A stretch of DNA of 63,651 nucleotides from Oribacterium sp. (GCA_017940955.1 JAGAXP010000017.1:1-63651); one strand, 5' to 3'. Positions 50,177 through 58,499 are shown, numbered from the stretch's first letter. A program made the numbers and translations. Notes: a model not told the origin generated them from the sequence alone.

Positions 50177-50329
50177 TTACTCCTCCTTCAGTTTTGCAAG
50201 TTCTCGGCTGCATGCCGCAAGGCACACGCGGAAGATGTCGTTCCGATCCTGCTTGTTCAGGATATCGTTCTTTACAAGAACCGTGACTCGCTCAATCAGG
50301 TCACGTTTCTCCGCCATTGTCAGTTCCAA
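50177..50329 (-). CDS. small protein between terminase and portal, 50 aa
   Basis: The start is TTG at 50329 with GGAGG 8 bp upstream, or ATG at 50317 in the same frame. The product (MELTMAEKRDLIERV, later NKQDRNDIFRVCLAACSREL) is a helical, charged miniprotein. Its TAA stop abuts the portal ATG and it begins shortly after the terminase stop, so it is in the packaging operon. The spacing and ribosome site make it credible in spite of its size. The function is unknown. Confidence 0.7.
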   Translation of the reverse strand: MELTMAEKRDLIERVTVLVKNDILNKQDRNDIFRVCLAACSRELAKLKEE

Positions 50330-50343
50330 TGGAATCTCCTCCT

Positions 50344-51969
50344 CTAAAAGACCCACAGTCCGTGCTCCGGATCATCGTACACACTGCCCTGCTGCTCATG
50401 GCGTATGGCCCTGTCAAGCCCCATGATCCAGGCAACAATGCCATCGATCTTCTCTGTGGATTTCTTCTTGCTGGGTTTGATGTTCTCCGCGGCATCGATC
50501 TCCGCGACCACATTTCCTGCCATCCATCGAAGGACAGGGTTGCCGCCGTGGATGATCTTTCCTTCCAGGAGCAACTTGTACAGTTCCTTCATTCCAGGAG
50601 ACATATCTTTGAACCCCATGCCGATGGGAACCATGGTGAAGCCGTCCCCTTCAAGGTCTGTGATCAGCTGCGTCGCATTCCAGCGGTCCACTCCGATCTC
50701 CTTGATATTGAACTCGGTATGCAGGTCGTTGATGGTCCTGCGCACAAAGTTGTAATCGACCACATTGCCCTCGGTCACATGGAATAGCCCCTGCCGCTCC
50801 CAGACATCGTAGGGGACGTGATCCCGTCTCACACGGAGATCGAGTGTTTCCTTCGGCAGCCAGAAATGCGGAACCACGATATATTTCTCTGTCTCATTCC
50901 TCGGCGGGAACACCATCACAAAGGCTGTGATATCCGAGGTGCTGGAGAGGTCCAGCCCGCAGTAGCACTCCCTGCCTTTCAGCGCATCCAGGTTGATGGG
51001 GATGTTTCCCTTGTCGTAGATGTGTTCCGGGATCCATGCGACCGCGCTTCCGACCCACTGATCGAGCCTCAGCTGACGGAACACGTTCTCCTCTGCAGGA
51101 TTGGTCAGTGCCTCCCTATGGGCATCGCGCACACGGTCGATCTGGATGGTGTATCCCAGCGAGGGGTTCGCCTTGTACCAGGCTTTCTCACTGTTCCAGT
51201 CCTCACCGTCATCCAGTCCGTAAATGACCGGATAGAACGAAGGGTCGATCCGCTTGCCCTCCAGGATATCCTTTGCCTTGGTATGGTACTCATAGCAGAT
51301 GCTGTTCCTGTCGGTTCCGGCTGTGGTAATCAGGAAGTACAGTGGCTGCGTTCTGGCATCGCCGGAGCCTTTGGTCAGTACATCCACAAGGCTGCGGTTT
51401 GGTTGGGCATGTAACTCATCAAGAACAAGGCCAGATACATTCAGGCCGTGCTTAGTTCCGACTTCTGCCGAAAGCACCTGGTAAAAGCCCACATTGGAGT
51501 AGTTGACCAGTCGCTTGGTCGCCGCCATGATCTTGGAGCGTTTCAAAAGCGCCGGGGTCATCTCCACCATGCGCTTTGCCACATCGAACACGATGGACGC
51601 CTGCTGCCGGTCCGCCGCCGCACCGTAGACCTCCGCAGACGGCTCTCCGTCCGCATAGAGCAGATACAGCGCCACCGCAGCGGCAAGCTCGCTCTTCCCG
51701 TTCTTCTTCGGGATCTCCACATAGGAAGTACGGAACTGCCTGGTTCCATCCTCCTTCACGATCCCGAACACATCCCGGATGATCTGTTCCTGCCAGGGGA
51801 GCAGCCAGAACGGTTTCCCGCTCCATCGTCCTTTGGTGTGGCAGAGGTTTTCAATGAACCGCACCGCTCGGTCAGCTTTCGCAGAATCATAGCGTGAATC
51901 GGGAAGCATGAACCGGGATGGCTTGTAGTTCTTCAGTATTGGGTAGTCCTTTGGTCTCTCCTTCGCCAT
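50344..51969 (-). CDS. terL: terminase large subunit, 541 aa
   Basis: This is the DNA-packaging ATPase and nuclease. The N-terminal ATPase part has PWQEQIIRDVFG and SYVEIPKKNGKSELAAA, where GKS is the P-loop-like region, followed by LDELHAQ as the acidic box. The C-terminal RuvC-like nuclease has YCGLDLSSTSDITAF, GVDRWNATQL and KIDGIVAWIMGLDRA, giving the catalytic Asp residues. The length matches the Terminase_1 family that pairs with P27-type small subunits. It overlaps the small subunit gene by 1 bp. Confidence 0.96.
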   Translation of the reverse strand: MAKERPKDYPILKNYKPSRFMLPDSRYDSAKADRAVRFIENLCHTKGRWSGKPFWLLPWQEQIIRDVFGIVKEDGTRQFRTSYVEIPKKNGKSELAAAVALYLLYADGEPSAEVYGAAADRQQASIVFDVAKRMVEMTPALLKRSKIMAATKRLVNYSNVGFYQVLSAEVGTKHGLNVSGLVLDELHAQPNRSLVDVLTKGSGDARTQPLYFLITTAGTDRNSICYEYHTKAKDILEGKRIDPSFYPVIYGLDDGEDWNSEKAWYKANPSLGYTIQIDRVRDAHREALTNPAEENVFRQLRLDQWVGSAVAWIPEHIYDKGNIPINLDALKGRECYCGLDLSSTSDITAFVMVFPPRNETEKYIVVPHFWLPKETLDLRVRRDHVPYDVWERQGLFHVTEGNVVDYNFVRRTINDLHTEFNIKEIGVDRWNATQLITDLEGDGFTMVPIGMGFKDMSPGMKELYKLLLEGKIIHGGNPVLRWMAGNVVAEIDAAENIKPSKKKSTEKIDGIVAWIMGLDRAIRHEQQGSVYDDPEHGLWVF

Positions 51970-52442
51970 CAGCTACCTCCCAGCAGGTCTTCCATGTCAT
52001 CCATCGGCGCGTTCTTCAGATCTGCCCCGGCGGTAATCCTGCTCCTTGCGGAAGGTGTCAGGCCGAACTGCTCCGCGATCTTGTTCATGATCTTGAGGTA
52101 GGTCTGTGCAATGGATACCTGCGGAACCTGCTGCCAGTATCCAGACGGTGTCTTTGTGATCGTGCCGTGCTGCGTCATGAACTCCTCCGCTTCTTTCCAC
52201 CTGGCGTATGCCTGACAGTAGGATGCGAAGGCGGCCTGATCGACCTCGGTCAGCACACCGATCTGCTCCAGTTGCTTGGAAAGCCTGCGCCATTCCTTCT
52301 TTGCTTCCGGCTCTAGCCACTTCGGACACGGAGGCGCTTTCTTCTCCGGCTTTGGCTCCGCGTCATTCAGCGGACGCTTGCCCGGATTGCCTTCCAGTTC
52401 CTTAATCGCGGTCGGCGTCGGTTTTCTTCCTCTTGTCGCCAT
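51969..52442 (-). CDS. terminase small subunit, P27 family, 157 aa
   Basis: MATRGRKPTPTAIKELEGNPG and the adjacent KRPLN motif are the signature of P27-type small terminases. The middle is helical (LEQIGVLTEVDQAAFASYCQ) and the end is acidic (MDDMEDLLGG). It recognises packaging sites in the phage genome. It opens the late operon; no HNH gene lies upstream of it. Confidence 0.92.
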   Translation of the reverse strand: MATRGRKPTPTAIKELEGNPGKRPLNDAEPKPEKKAPPCPKWLEPEAKKEWRRLSKQLEQIGVLTEVDQAAFASYCQAYARWKEAEEFMTQHGTITKTPSGYWQQVPQVSIAQTYLKIMNKIAEQFGLTPSARSRITAGADLKNAPMDDMEDLLGGS

Positions 52443-52531
52443 TGGCTCCTCCTTCCTCCGAAAATGGGTATAAGAAAAGAGCCTCCGGATCGCTCCGAAA
52501 GCCCTGTGGGTTTTGTGTATGTCTTTTCTTT

Positions 52532-52810
52532 TTACTTCTGCGCCAACGCCCAGGCTATGGCATGTCCGTCGTCCTCGAACTCGACATCGCTGACTGCCCT
52601 CAGCCCGATGGCTCCTTCGCAGGAAAGGTCGTCATCCAGGTGTTCGTAAACCGCTGCGAAGTAGCAGGGCTTTTTGTGCTGGTAGTAATATCCGGCCATG
52701 ACCACGCGGTCTCCAAAGTTCAGGGTCTTGCTCCAGCGGCATTCGAGGTCTTCGCTGGTGGTCGGGTTCGGCAGGCGGTAGGCGTTCGCTCTCTTCATCA
52801 TCTCTGTCAT
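52532..52810 (-). CDS. hypothetical protein, 92 aa
   Basis: The ATG at 52810 is preceded by CGGAGGATTAAGACC. The protein has a short basic N-terminus and a beta-rich body (GDRVVMAGYYYQHKKPCYFA, then EFEDDGHAIAW). No family is recognised. A promoter cassette lies at 52855-52906, so it is transcribed as its own short unit ahead of the terminase genes. Confidence 0.7.
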   Translation of the reverse strand: MTEMMKRANAYRLPNPTTSEDLECRWSKTLNFGDRVVMAGYYYQHKKPCYFAAVYEHLDDDLSCEGAIGLRAVSDVEFEDDGHAIAWALAQK

Positions 52811-52854
52811 GGTCTTAATCCTCCGTTTTTCCAAGGGTGTGTTTCCCTTTCGTT

Positions 52855-52906
52855 GTGTGCATATTACCGTCATCCATCGGATTAGTCCACGCCTATGTGC
52901 GATAAT
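52855..52906 (-). promoter_or_regulatory. promoter cassette 1
   Basis: Read on the minus strand: ATTATCGC, four variable bases, AGGCGTGGACTA, a variable stretch, then TGACGGTAATATGCACAC. The same cassette occurs six times upstream of small genes. TGGACT and TAATAT are 17 bp apart, which fits a promoter with a non-standard upstream box. Confidence 0.75.
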
Positions 52907-52916
52907 TCCGAGAGAA

Positions 52917-52954
52917 ATATCCACCAGAGTTTGAACCCGTTCTCTGGTGGATAT
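52917..52954. terminator. 13-bp perfect hairpin before cassette 1
   Basis: ATATCCACCAGAG (52917-52929) and CTCTGGTGGATAT (52942-52954) pair perfectly. It lies after the stop at 52966 and just upstream of the cassette, so it can end the preceding transcript. Confidence 0.7.
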
Positions 52955-52965
52955 GTACGCCGGTT

Positions 52966-53175
52966 TCAGGCGCTGATCATGGCCGTAATCTCAAAATCCC
53001 TGCTGAATTCCTCGGCGGATACGACCTTGTCATCGCTGCCGTCATCCGCTCCGTAGAAGAGCTCCACACCCTCTGTGCAGGTGTTGGCGATGCCTTCCTT
53101 CCCGGTCGCCTTTTCCCGGATCTCGATGGTGTGGCAGGTTGCTTCCGCCAGCACCAGCTTCGTGTACTCCGTCAT
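52966..53175 (-). CDS. hypothetical protein, 69 aa
   Basis: ATG at 53175 with GAAGGAGG upstream. The protein (MTEYTKLVLAEATCHTIEIR, then EGIANTCTEGVELFYGADD) is small, acidic and beta-rich. It follows the gene at 53181-53516 by 5 bp, so they share cassette 2. The function is unknown. Confidence 0.68.
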   Translation of the reverse strand: MTEYTKLVLAEATCHTIEIREKATGKEGIANTCTEGVELFYGADDGSDDKVVSAEEFSRDFEITAMISA

Positions 53176-53180
53176 GTTCC

Positions 53181-53516
53181 TTAAGCCTCCTTCTTCGCCG
53201 TCAGGACATCCACCAGCCACTCGGCTTCCGGAAGGCTCTCGTCGGTCGCCTTCTCCACCCGCAGGCTTTCTTCGTCGATGTAGTGCAGGTGCTTACCGAC
53301 CTTGATGAAACGAACATCCTCGTAGCCCTTGATGTCGGTGCGGTAAACGCTGGCGCTGCGGCTCTCATTGTCATAGCTCTTGCCGTCCCAACCCGCAAAT
53401 GTGAAGCGGACTTTCTCGCGGGTCTTGTTGAAATGCTTCTCGAAATCTTCGCGGGTGATCGCGGTGTTGTACTCGCGCAGGGTGAATTCGTTTCTCATCT
53501 GGTAAATGTTCTTCAT
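53181..53516 (-). CDS. hypothetical protein, 111 aa
   Basis: MKNIYQMRNEFTLREYNTAI begins the protein; EDFEKHFNKTREKVRFTFAG and a YDNESRSASVYRTDIKGYED stretch follow. It is charged and mixed alpha-beta, with no recognised family. The leader from cassette 2 gives AAAAACGAAGGGAGACCACC just before the ATG, the same leader as in two other units. Confidence 0.7.
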   Translation of the reverse strand: MKNIYQMRNEFTLREYNTAITREDFEKHFNKTREKVRFTFAGWDGKSYDNESRSASVYRTDIKGYEDVRFIKVGKHLHYIDEESLRVEKATDESLPEAEWLVDVLTAKKEA

Positions 53517-53542
53517 GGTGGTGGTCTCCCTTCGTTTTTGTT

Positions 53543-53594
53543 GTGTGCATATTACCGTCACTTCCGAAGATAGTCCACGCCTGTGCGCGATAAT
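53543..53594 (-). promoter_or_regulatory. promoter cassette 2
   Basis: This is the same cassette as at 52855-52906, upstream of the gene at 53516. The transcript leader is about 30 nt. A 9-bp hairpin (ATATGTACC / GGTACATAT) lies just beyond it near 53606-53643. Confidence 0.75.
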
Positions 53595-53658
53595 TACCGG
53601 ACAAATATGTACCAATCTTTCCTGCCGGAATCAGGTACATATACACAGCGGGCAGAGG

Positions 53659-53682
53659 AAAAAGGCTGTACTCCTGTCAGCC
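53659..53682 (-). terminator. terminator after the gene at 53731
   Basis: GGCTG (53664-53668) and CAGCC (53678-53682) pair on the minus strand, followed by TTTTT. Longer flanking arms (GGGCAG / CTGCCC) can extend it. Confidence 0.7.
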
Positions 53683-53730
53683 CCTTTCCTTTGCCTGCTG
53701 CCCTTTCTCTCTCTCGATCCGGTGCCTCCC

Positions 53731-54195
53731 TCAGTTCAGCTTAAAGCGGATGCCCATGATCTGCTCCTCGGTCTCTTCGCCCCAGCGGTTGCTCCGCTTG
53801 GTGATGGTGCAAAGTCCCAGCATCGTGCAGCCCTCGGCGGCGTAGCCGTGCAGGTCTTCCATAAGGCCTGTGCTTTGGTTCGTGACCACCAGTGTCTCGA
53901 TCCCGGCCCTGCGGAGGGTCTCGATGAAATCGTGCCGCTCCCTGTCCCAGGTGAAGTCGTCCATGATGACCTCATCGGTCTCGCTGTATCTCCAGGCTCT
54001 GAATGCTTTGCAGGCTCCGGCGCTGATCGGGTACTGGAAGTCTTCTTCCTCTTCCTTGTACCAGGCTTTCAGCTCCTCGCTGTCCCAGCCCTTTTCATCA
54101 ATGATCTGCTGCTTCAGCTGCTTGTGCGCATCGTGCTTCTGTTCAAAGGCGCGGGCTGTCCGGTTCAGTTCTTCAAAGTAGGCGTTGTTCTTCAT
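53731..54195 (-). CDS. hypothetical protein, 154 aa
   Basis: The start MKNNAYFEELNRTARAFEQ is followed by KHDAHKQLKQQIIDEKGWD and an acidic EEEEDFQYP segment; the C-terminal half has RRAGIETLVVTNQSTGLMED and a glycine-rich turn. This pattern resembles a small alpha-beta domain, but I cannot name it. It is driven by cassette 3 and followed by a clear terminator, so it is a single-gene unit. Confidence 0.72.
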   Translation of the reverse strand: MKNNAYFEELNRTARAFEQKHDAHKQLKQQIIDEKGWDSEELKAWYKEEEEDFQYPISAGACKAFRAWRYSETDEVIMDDFTWDRERHDFIETLRRAGIETLVVTNQSTGLMEDLHGYAAEGCTMLGLCTITKRSNRWGEETEEQIMGIRFKLN

Positions 54196-54221
54196 GTTCG
54201 TGGTCTCCCTTCGTTTTTGTT

Positions 54222-54273
54222 GTGTGCATATTACCGTCAGTGGCCGGATAAGTCCACGCCTGTAAGCGATAAA
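54222..54273 (-). promoter_or_regulatory. promoter cassette 3
   Basis: This copy has GGCGTGGACTTATCC and TGACGGTAATATGCACAC on the minus strand, as in the other five. The leader to the ATG at 54195 is about 26 nt. Confidence 0.75.
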
Positions 54274-54432
54274 TATGAGCAGAATAACCACCAAATAATC
54301 CGCCTTGTCATCTGGTACATATACACACGCCGTAAAAGCCCCACACAGCCTCCCTGTCAGGCTGTTTTCGGGATGGGAGAACGACCAAAGAGAGGCCCGA
54401 AAGCCCCTCAGTGGCCGCCGTATCGCGCCGTG

Positions 54433-55050
54433 TCAGCGGGATGCAAGGCAGTCGATGATCCGGCGGGTGGAACCGCTGTCCACATGACCGTCCGACCAGA
54501 AAGCTATCATGAACTCCCCCTCTATGCCGGGAAGCTCAAGCTCGCAGGTAATGGCGTTGTAGCCGCCTTCCCTGCACTGTGCCACCGCCCTGTGGTAGAA
54601 GTCCATGCTGACAGGCTCCGTGGTGCCGTCCGGTGCCTTGATCCGTGCGCCATTGGTGTTAAGGCTTGCGATGTGCCTCTCCTCCGGCGTCAGTATCTCT
54701 TCCGTTTCCGGCAGACAACCGTCCTCTTTGAGTTCGTCGTAGGTCTCTTCGAGGATCTTCTCCAGCTCTTCCCAGGAATCTACCACCCAGCGGGGAAAAC
54801 CGAAGGGTGCCTCGTGGCTGCCGTCTCCGTGTTCGGTGAGGTACAATCCCTCATCCGTCACGACCAGACGGCCTTTGTACTCGAAGGCGAATGCCGTGCC
54901 GTCGAAATAATCCCAGCAGGCTTTCGCTTTCTCGGAAAGGCTGGTCGGGAGGGAAAGCTCAATGGCTGTGCCTTCGCTCTCGCGGTCGTTCATGTCAACT
55001 GGACGCTCTCCGCAGGATGTAATGTGGTTGTCGCTTCTTAAGAACTTCAT
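54433..55050 (-). CDS. hypothetical protein, 205 aa
   Basis: MKFLRSDNHITSCGERPVDM starts the protein; a helical region (LPTSLSEKAKACWDYFDGTA) and a beta strand-rich part (YKGRLVVTDEGLYLTEHGDG) follow, with a WEELEKILEETYDELKEDG helix. It is acidic throughout. No family is recognised; acidic phage proteins of early regions are sometimes anti-restriction or host-takeover factors, but nothing here proves that. Cassette 4 lies upstream. Confidence 0.72.
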   Translation of the reverse strand: MKFLRSDNHITSCGERPVDMNDRESEGTAIELSLPTSLSEKAKACWDYFDGTAFAFEYKGRLVVTDEGLYLTEHGDGSHEAPFGFPRWVVDSWEELEKILEETYDELKEDGCLPETEEILTPEERHIASLNTNGARIKAPDGTTEPVSMDFYHRAVAQCREGGYNAITCELELPGIEGEFMIAFWSDGHVDSGSTRRIIDCLASR

Positions 55051-55075
55051 GGTGGTCTCTCCCTTCGTTTTTGTT

Positions 55076-55127
55076 GTGTGCATATTACCGTCAGGTTCGG
55101 GATAAGTCCACGCCATAACGCGATAAA
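55076..55127 (-). promoter_or_regulatory. promoter cassette 4
   Basis: This is the fourth copy of the cassette, upstream of the gene at 55050, with the same CACAACAAAAACGAAGGGAG leader. Confidence 0.75.
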
Positions 55128-55173
55128 TCCAGGGAGAATACTGCCGGAATGTACAGCCCTGATCTTGTGCAGA

Positions 55174-55575
55174 TCATGCAATCCGCATCGGAGGCTCACC
55201 GCTCCCAAGACGGAGCATTTCCACATGACCATCCCAGGTTCGCCTGAACATCTCCGGATACTTGAACTTCTCTGCGTACTTCTCTGCCAGTTCATCGGAG
55301 ATCGAACCGAAGTCATCGCGGGTCAGTCCGCAGATGTAGAAGGTTCCCACAAGGATGTCGTATGGATTGCCATTCTCATCGACCAGGATCCGGTTAGCGG
55401 GATAGCCTTTGAACTTCCCGTCATCATCGCACAGGACGGCCACCAGATCATCCCACGGATATACAGCCTGGATGGTGCCGCCTACAAGCTCCTGCAAATT
55501 TTCAAGCGTATGATCCGCCTCGATGAGCCTCGGAGCTTTGCGCGGAGCGATCTCCAGCATCCTTATCTTCTCCAT
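55174..55575 (-). CDS. DUF3846-like protein, 133 aa
   Basis: ATG at 55575 with GGAGG 6 bp upstream. IEADHTLENLQELVGGTIQ and VLCDDDGKFKGYPANR followed by YDILVGTFYICG match the DUF3846 pattern found in phages and integrative elements of Firmicutes. The role of the family is unknown. It overlaps the DUF4314-like gene by 13 bp, and the two are often neighbours. Confidence 0.8.
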   Translation of the reverse strand: MEKIRMLEIAPRKAPRLIEADHTLENLQELVGGTIQAVYPWDDLVAVLCDDDGKFKGYPANRILVDENGNPYDILVGTFYICGLTRDDFGSISDELAEKYAEKFKYPEMFRRTWDGHVEMLRLGSGEPPMRIA

Positions 55576-56045
55576 CTGCCGCCTCCGATCTGCGGTATCT
55601 TCACCGCGGCCCATTCCATCATCGGCAGGGTCTTGGTAAGACCGGCCTTTTCGAGTGCCTCGATGGATCCGCACTGGTCACATACAGTGATGTCAGCCCA
55701 TCTGCTTATTGCGTGCCTTGCTTTCGGGCCGAACATCATATCTCCGCAGCGCGGGCAGCGGCAATCTTCCTCCGGCTGATGCTTTCCGTACCAGTCCAAT
55801 GTGATTTTTGCCTCTGCTTCCGTGCTGATCTTATGGCAGCGGTCTGCTCCATAGGCAATCGACAGGGAACTTCCCATATCCCACGAACACATCACATTGC
55901 CGGCATCATCCACGCCCGTAACGGTCGCCTGCGCTCCTGTGGGAATCTTCGTGTAAGGATCGTCCATCTCATCAAGGACGATGCGGCAACCGGCAGGGTA
56001 TGTACTTCTGAGGCGTTCAACGGTCTCTCTGTCAGGAAATCTCAT
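55563..56045 (-). CDS. DUF4314-like protein with zinc ribbon, 160 aa
   Basis: ATG at 56045 is preceded by AGGAGC. The N-terminal 75 residues (ERLRSTYPAGCRIVLDEMDD, then GAQATVTGVDDAGNV) fit DUF4314. The second half adds a Cys4 site, CRCPRCGD and CDQCGS, typical of a small zinc ribbon. The combination suggests nucleic acid or regulatory binding. The function is unknown. Confidence 0.8.
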   Translation of the reverse strand: MRFPDRETVERLRSTYPAGCRIVLDEMDDPYTKIPTGAQATVTGVDDAGNVMCSWDMGSSLSIAYGADRCHKISTEAEAKITLDWYGKHQPEEDCRCPRCGDMMFGPKARHAISRWADITVCDQCGSIEALEKAGLTKTLPMMEWAAVKIPQIGGGRWRR

Positions 56046-56135
56046 AGTATTCTTCGCTCCTTTCCGGGTTTCTCCCATTGTGGTAGTCACTCTGAATCTC
56101 AGGGATATCAACAGGGGCTACTCTTCCACCACCAA

Positions 56136-56153
56136 AGACCGGCTCATCGGCCG
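56136..56153 (-). terminator. hairpin terminator after the sigma-like gene
   Basis: On the minus strand CCGGC and GCCGG pair around CGATGA and are followed by TCTTTGG. It lies about 25 bp after the stop at 56180. Confidence 0.45.
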
Positions 56154-56179
56154 GCTTGGTAGCAGGAGGCTGGCTCCTG

Positions 56180-56827
56180 TCAGGCTTTGGCTTCTTTCTC
56201 CGCCTTGAGGCGTTCCCGACGCGCTTTCTCGTAGGCTCTCATCTTCGCCCTGCGCTCTTCGAGTTTTTCGGGATGGGCTGCGTAGTATTCTTTCTGGTAG
56301 GCGACCTGCTTTGCGATGCGTTCTTCTTTGGTCTGCTTCTTCTTCGGTTCCGGCTCAGGGATACCGGCCGCCCGCCGGGCTTCCGCCTCACGTTCCTTCT
56401 TCCTTGCGTAGCTCTCTCGGCAGTGCCTTCTGTGCTTTTCTCTGTAGGCTTCCGCGTAGTTTGCTTCCGCAAGGATCGCTTTGTTGTAGCCCTCGCCCTT
56501 CTCATCCGCCGCTTCCTTCAAGACGATGGCGTTCTTAAGGCAGTAGTCGCGGTAGATGTTGCAGAGGCGAAAACGGATCGCCGAGGTGTAGTAGCTCGCA
56601 AAGTTTCCGCTCTTAAAGTTTCCCCGGCTGATGATCTTCCAGATCACAATCTGCCCTTCCTGGATGAAATCATCCTTGTCGTAGGTGGGCATCTTGCCGA
56701 GGTACATCTTTGCCTCGGAAATGGTGATGGGCTTCATGTTCTGGAAGAGCCTCGCGTAGGCTTCTTCCTCTCCCGCACTGATCCGCTCGACCAGCTCTTC
56801 GTTCGTGCATTCGCTGTATTTCTTCAT
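56180..56827 (-). CDS. sigma-70 region 2-like protein with basic tail, 215 aa
   Basis: Residues 1 to about 95 resemble the region-2 domain of ECF or phage sigma factors: TNEELVERISAGEEEAYARL, KDDFIQEGQIVIWKIIS and SYYTSAIRFRLCNIYRDY. Instead of region 4, the C-terminal part (about 110-215) is a basic, repetitive helix series (EKHRRHCRESYARKKEREAE, EYYAAHPEKLEERRAKMRA). It could be an early transcription regulator or a DNA-binding protein. It has its own cassette upstream, so it could act on the cassettes; this is inference. Confidence 0.72.
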   Translation of the reverse strand: MKKYSECTNEELVERISAGEEEAYARLFQNMKPITISEAKMYLGKMPTYDKDDFIQEGQIVIWKIISRGNFKSGNFASYYTSAIRFRLCNIYRDYCLKNAIVLKEAADEKGEGYNKAILAEANYAEAYREKHRRHCRESYARKKEREAEARRAAGIPEPEPKKKQTKEERIAKQVAYQKEYYAAHPEKLEERRAKMRAYEKARRERLKAEKEAKA

Positions 56828-56877
56828 GGTCGTCTCCTCCGTTTCGGTAATCCTTGGGGTGTGTCTCCCTTTTGGTA

Positions 56878-56928
56878 GTGTGCATATTACCGTCACATCG
56901 GAGATTAATCCACGCCTGTTTGCGATAA
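56878..56928 (-). promoter_or_regulatory. promoter cassette 5
   Basis: This copy reads AGGCGTGGATTAATC and then TGACGGTAATATGCACAC on the minus strand. It lies upstream of the sigma-like gene at 56827. Confidence 0.75.
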
Positions 56929-57018
56929 TTCTGAGATAATAACCACCAGAGTTTCAGTGCATTATCGAGGCATGATCTGGTACATTTAGCCCGCTGATTT
57001 TGAAGGCCGGAAGGCGGT

Positions 57019-58146
57019 TTATTCCGCCTCCGATGCCTCCTCCTTCGCCGCCTTCAGCGCCAGTCTCTTGGTCTGCTGGCGGGTTTTCCACTTCTCCTCG
57101 TCCGCCTTGGTGCGGAAGGCAGCGTGTCCGGAAAGATGCTCCATCAGGATCTTGCGCTCCGCTTTGTAGTCGGGGCCGTTCAAGCCAAGCCTCACCAGCC
57201 ACACCCGAAGGGCGTACTTCTCATTGCTGTCGTCGGTCTCCTTGGCCTGCACCCGCTTCTGGGTCTGCGCCATCTTATTCATGGCCGCCGCCAGCTTCAT
57301 GAAAGTCTCCAGATGTTCCTGATCCTTCACCTCGGTGAAGCCGTCGAAAATGACTTTTTCTTCGTCAAAGGAGATCCCCTTGACCGCATCCTCACTGCCG
57401 TCCCATTCCTGCACAAAGCGGATCAGCTCCGAAGGCTCCCGGAAGGTGTGGCGGTCGAGGATGTCATCCACCAGATCCTTGTCCACATGGAAGGTTCCCT
57501 TCGTTGCTTTGGAAAGGAGCGGCCCCCTCGTGTGGACCATGCAGATCAGGTTGATCAGGGAAGATGCCGTGTGCCTTGCCAGCGGGAAGCTGATCTGCGC
57601 ATCCAGCGGGAAGGCTGTGTCCGTGTCCCTGATTCCGAGGCTTGCCGCTGTTTCCTCTTCGGCTTCCTGTTCGTACTCCGCATCGGGGATCGGGTCAGGC
57701 TCATCCGTTTCCCCAGCGTTTGCTTCCTCCGCAGTCTGCAGCGGCGCGGGCTGTGCGAAGATGTCCGTCTCCGGCTGCCACACTTCCTGCTCCTCGTAGG
57801 TTTCGGCAGGTACTTCCGCTTCCGGCTCGTCATCCTCGCCCCATTCCTCAGTCCCGAGTTCCGGCTGGAGGATCTGCGCAGGAGCGGCAGGCTGTTCTGC
57901 TTCCCGGCTGACCGGGTGCGTCTCTTCGATGCACTCTCCGATCATGTTCTCGGAGATGAGGGTCTGCAAAACGCTCTCGTCAACGCCCTCTTCCACCGTG
58001 AGGCTCCCGTCCTTCTCCACCGTGAACGCGCCGATCTCGTAGGCGCAGCGCGGTACGAAGGTGTAGCGGGCATCCTGCCCGGTCAGCTGGCTGATTCTTG
58101 CGACCAGCTCCTTGCGGTTTTCGATGTTCTTTTCAAATTTCTTCAT
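57019..58146 (-). CDS. hypothetical phage protein, 375 aa
   Basis: ATG at 58146 is preceded by GGAG about 9 bp upstream. The first 75 residues hold a compact domain (GQDARYTFVPRCAYEIGAFT). A long acidic Glu/Pro linker (about 85-180) follows, then a helical domain at about 190-310 (ARHTASSLINLICMVHTRGP, KLAAAMNKMAQTQKRV) and a basic C-terminal tail. Proteins of this build are sometimes labelled virulence-related in database entries, but I know of no proven activity. It is the largest cassette-driven gene. Confidence 0.75.
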   Translation of the reverse strand: MKKFEKNIENRKELVARISQLTGQDARYTFVPRCAYEIGAFTVEKDGSLTVEEGVDESVLQTLISENMIGECIEETHPVSREAEQPAAPAQILQPELGTEEWGEDDEPEAEVPAETYEEQEVWQPETDIFAQPAPLQTAEEANAGETDEPDPIPDAEYEQEAEEETAASLGIRDTDTAFPLDAQISFPLARHTASSLINLICMVHTRGPLLSKATKGTFHVDKDLVDDILDRHTFREPSELIRFVQEWDGSEDAVKGISFDEEKVIFDGFTEVKDQEHLETFMKLAAAMNKMAQTQKRVQAKETDDSNEKYALRVWLVRLGLNGPDYKAERKILMEHLSGHAAFRTKADEEKWKTRQQTKRLALKAAKEEASEAE

Positions 58147-58186
58147 GGCAGTTCGCTCCTTTCAAGGTTCCGCACCTCTTGCGGTT

Positions 58187-58237
58187 GTGCGCATATTACC
58201 GTCATTCCCTGAACTTATCCACGCCTGTTTGCGATAA
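58187..58237 (-). promoter_or_regulatory. promoter cassette 6
   Basis: This copy has AGGCGTGGATAAGTTC and TGACGGTAATATGCGCAC on the minus strand, the least conserved at the last positions. It serves the gene at 58146. Confidence 0.72.
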
Positions 58238-58306
58238 ATCTGCTGTAAACTTCAGATTCGGCGTAATGCCCGAAACAGGCGGCAATAAGCCGGGCAGAAG
58301 TGACGA

Positions 58307-58471
58307 TCAGGAGCGTTTATGCTTTTCGTGCCATGTACGGAGATATTCCATCTGATCATGGTCTTCCCGTTCTTTCTCTTCCGCATCAATGTCACCGGCA
58401 ACAGCGCCAAGCACAAAGCCAAGTAAAAAGCTCAGAGCGAGAATGACCACGATGACGATCACATACTTCAT
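58307..58471 (-). CDS. small membrane protein, 54 aa
   Basis: ATG at 58471 with AGGAGG 5 bp upstream. The N-terminal half is a single transmembrane helix (MKYVIVIVVILALSFLLGFV, with LGAVAG after it) and the C-terminal half is charged (EEKEREDHDQMEYL). It resembles small membrane-anchored phage accessory proteins. It lies just after the methyltransferase operon. Its function is unknown. Confidence 0.72.
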   Translation of the reverse strand: MKYVIVIVVILALSFLLGFVLGAVAGDIDAEEKEREDHDQMEYLRTWHEKHKRS

Positions 58472-58499
58472 TGGGTCCTCCTATGTAATCGGGAGAAGA

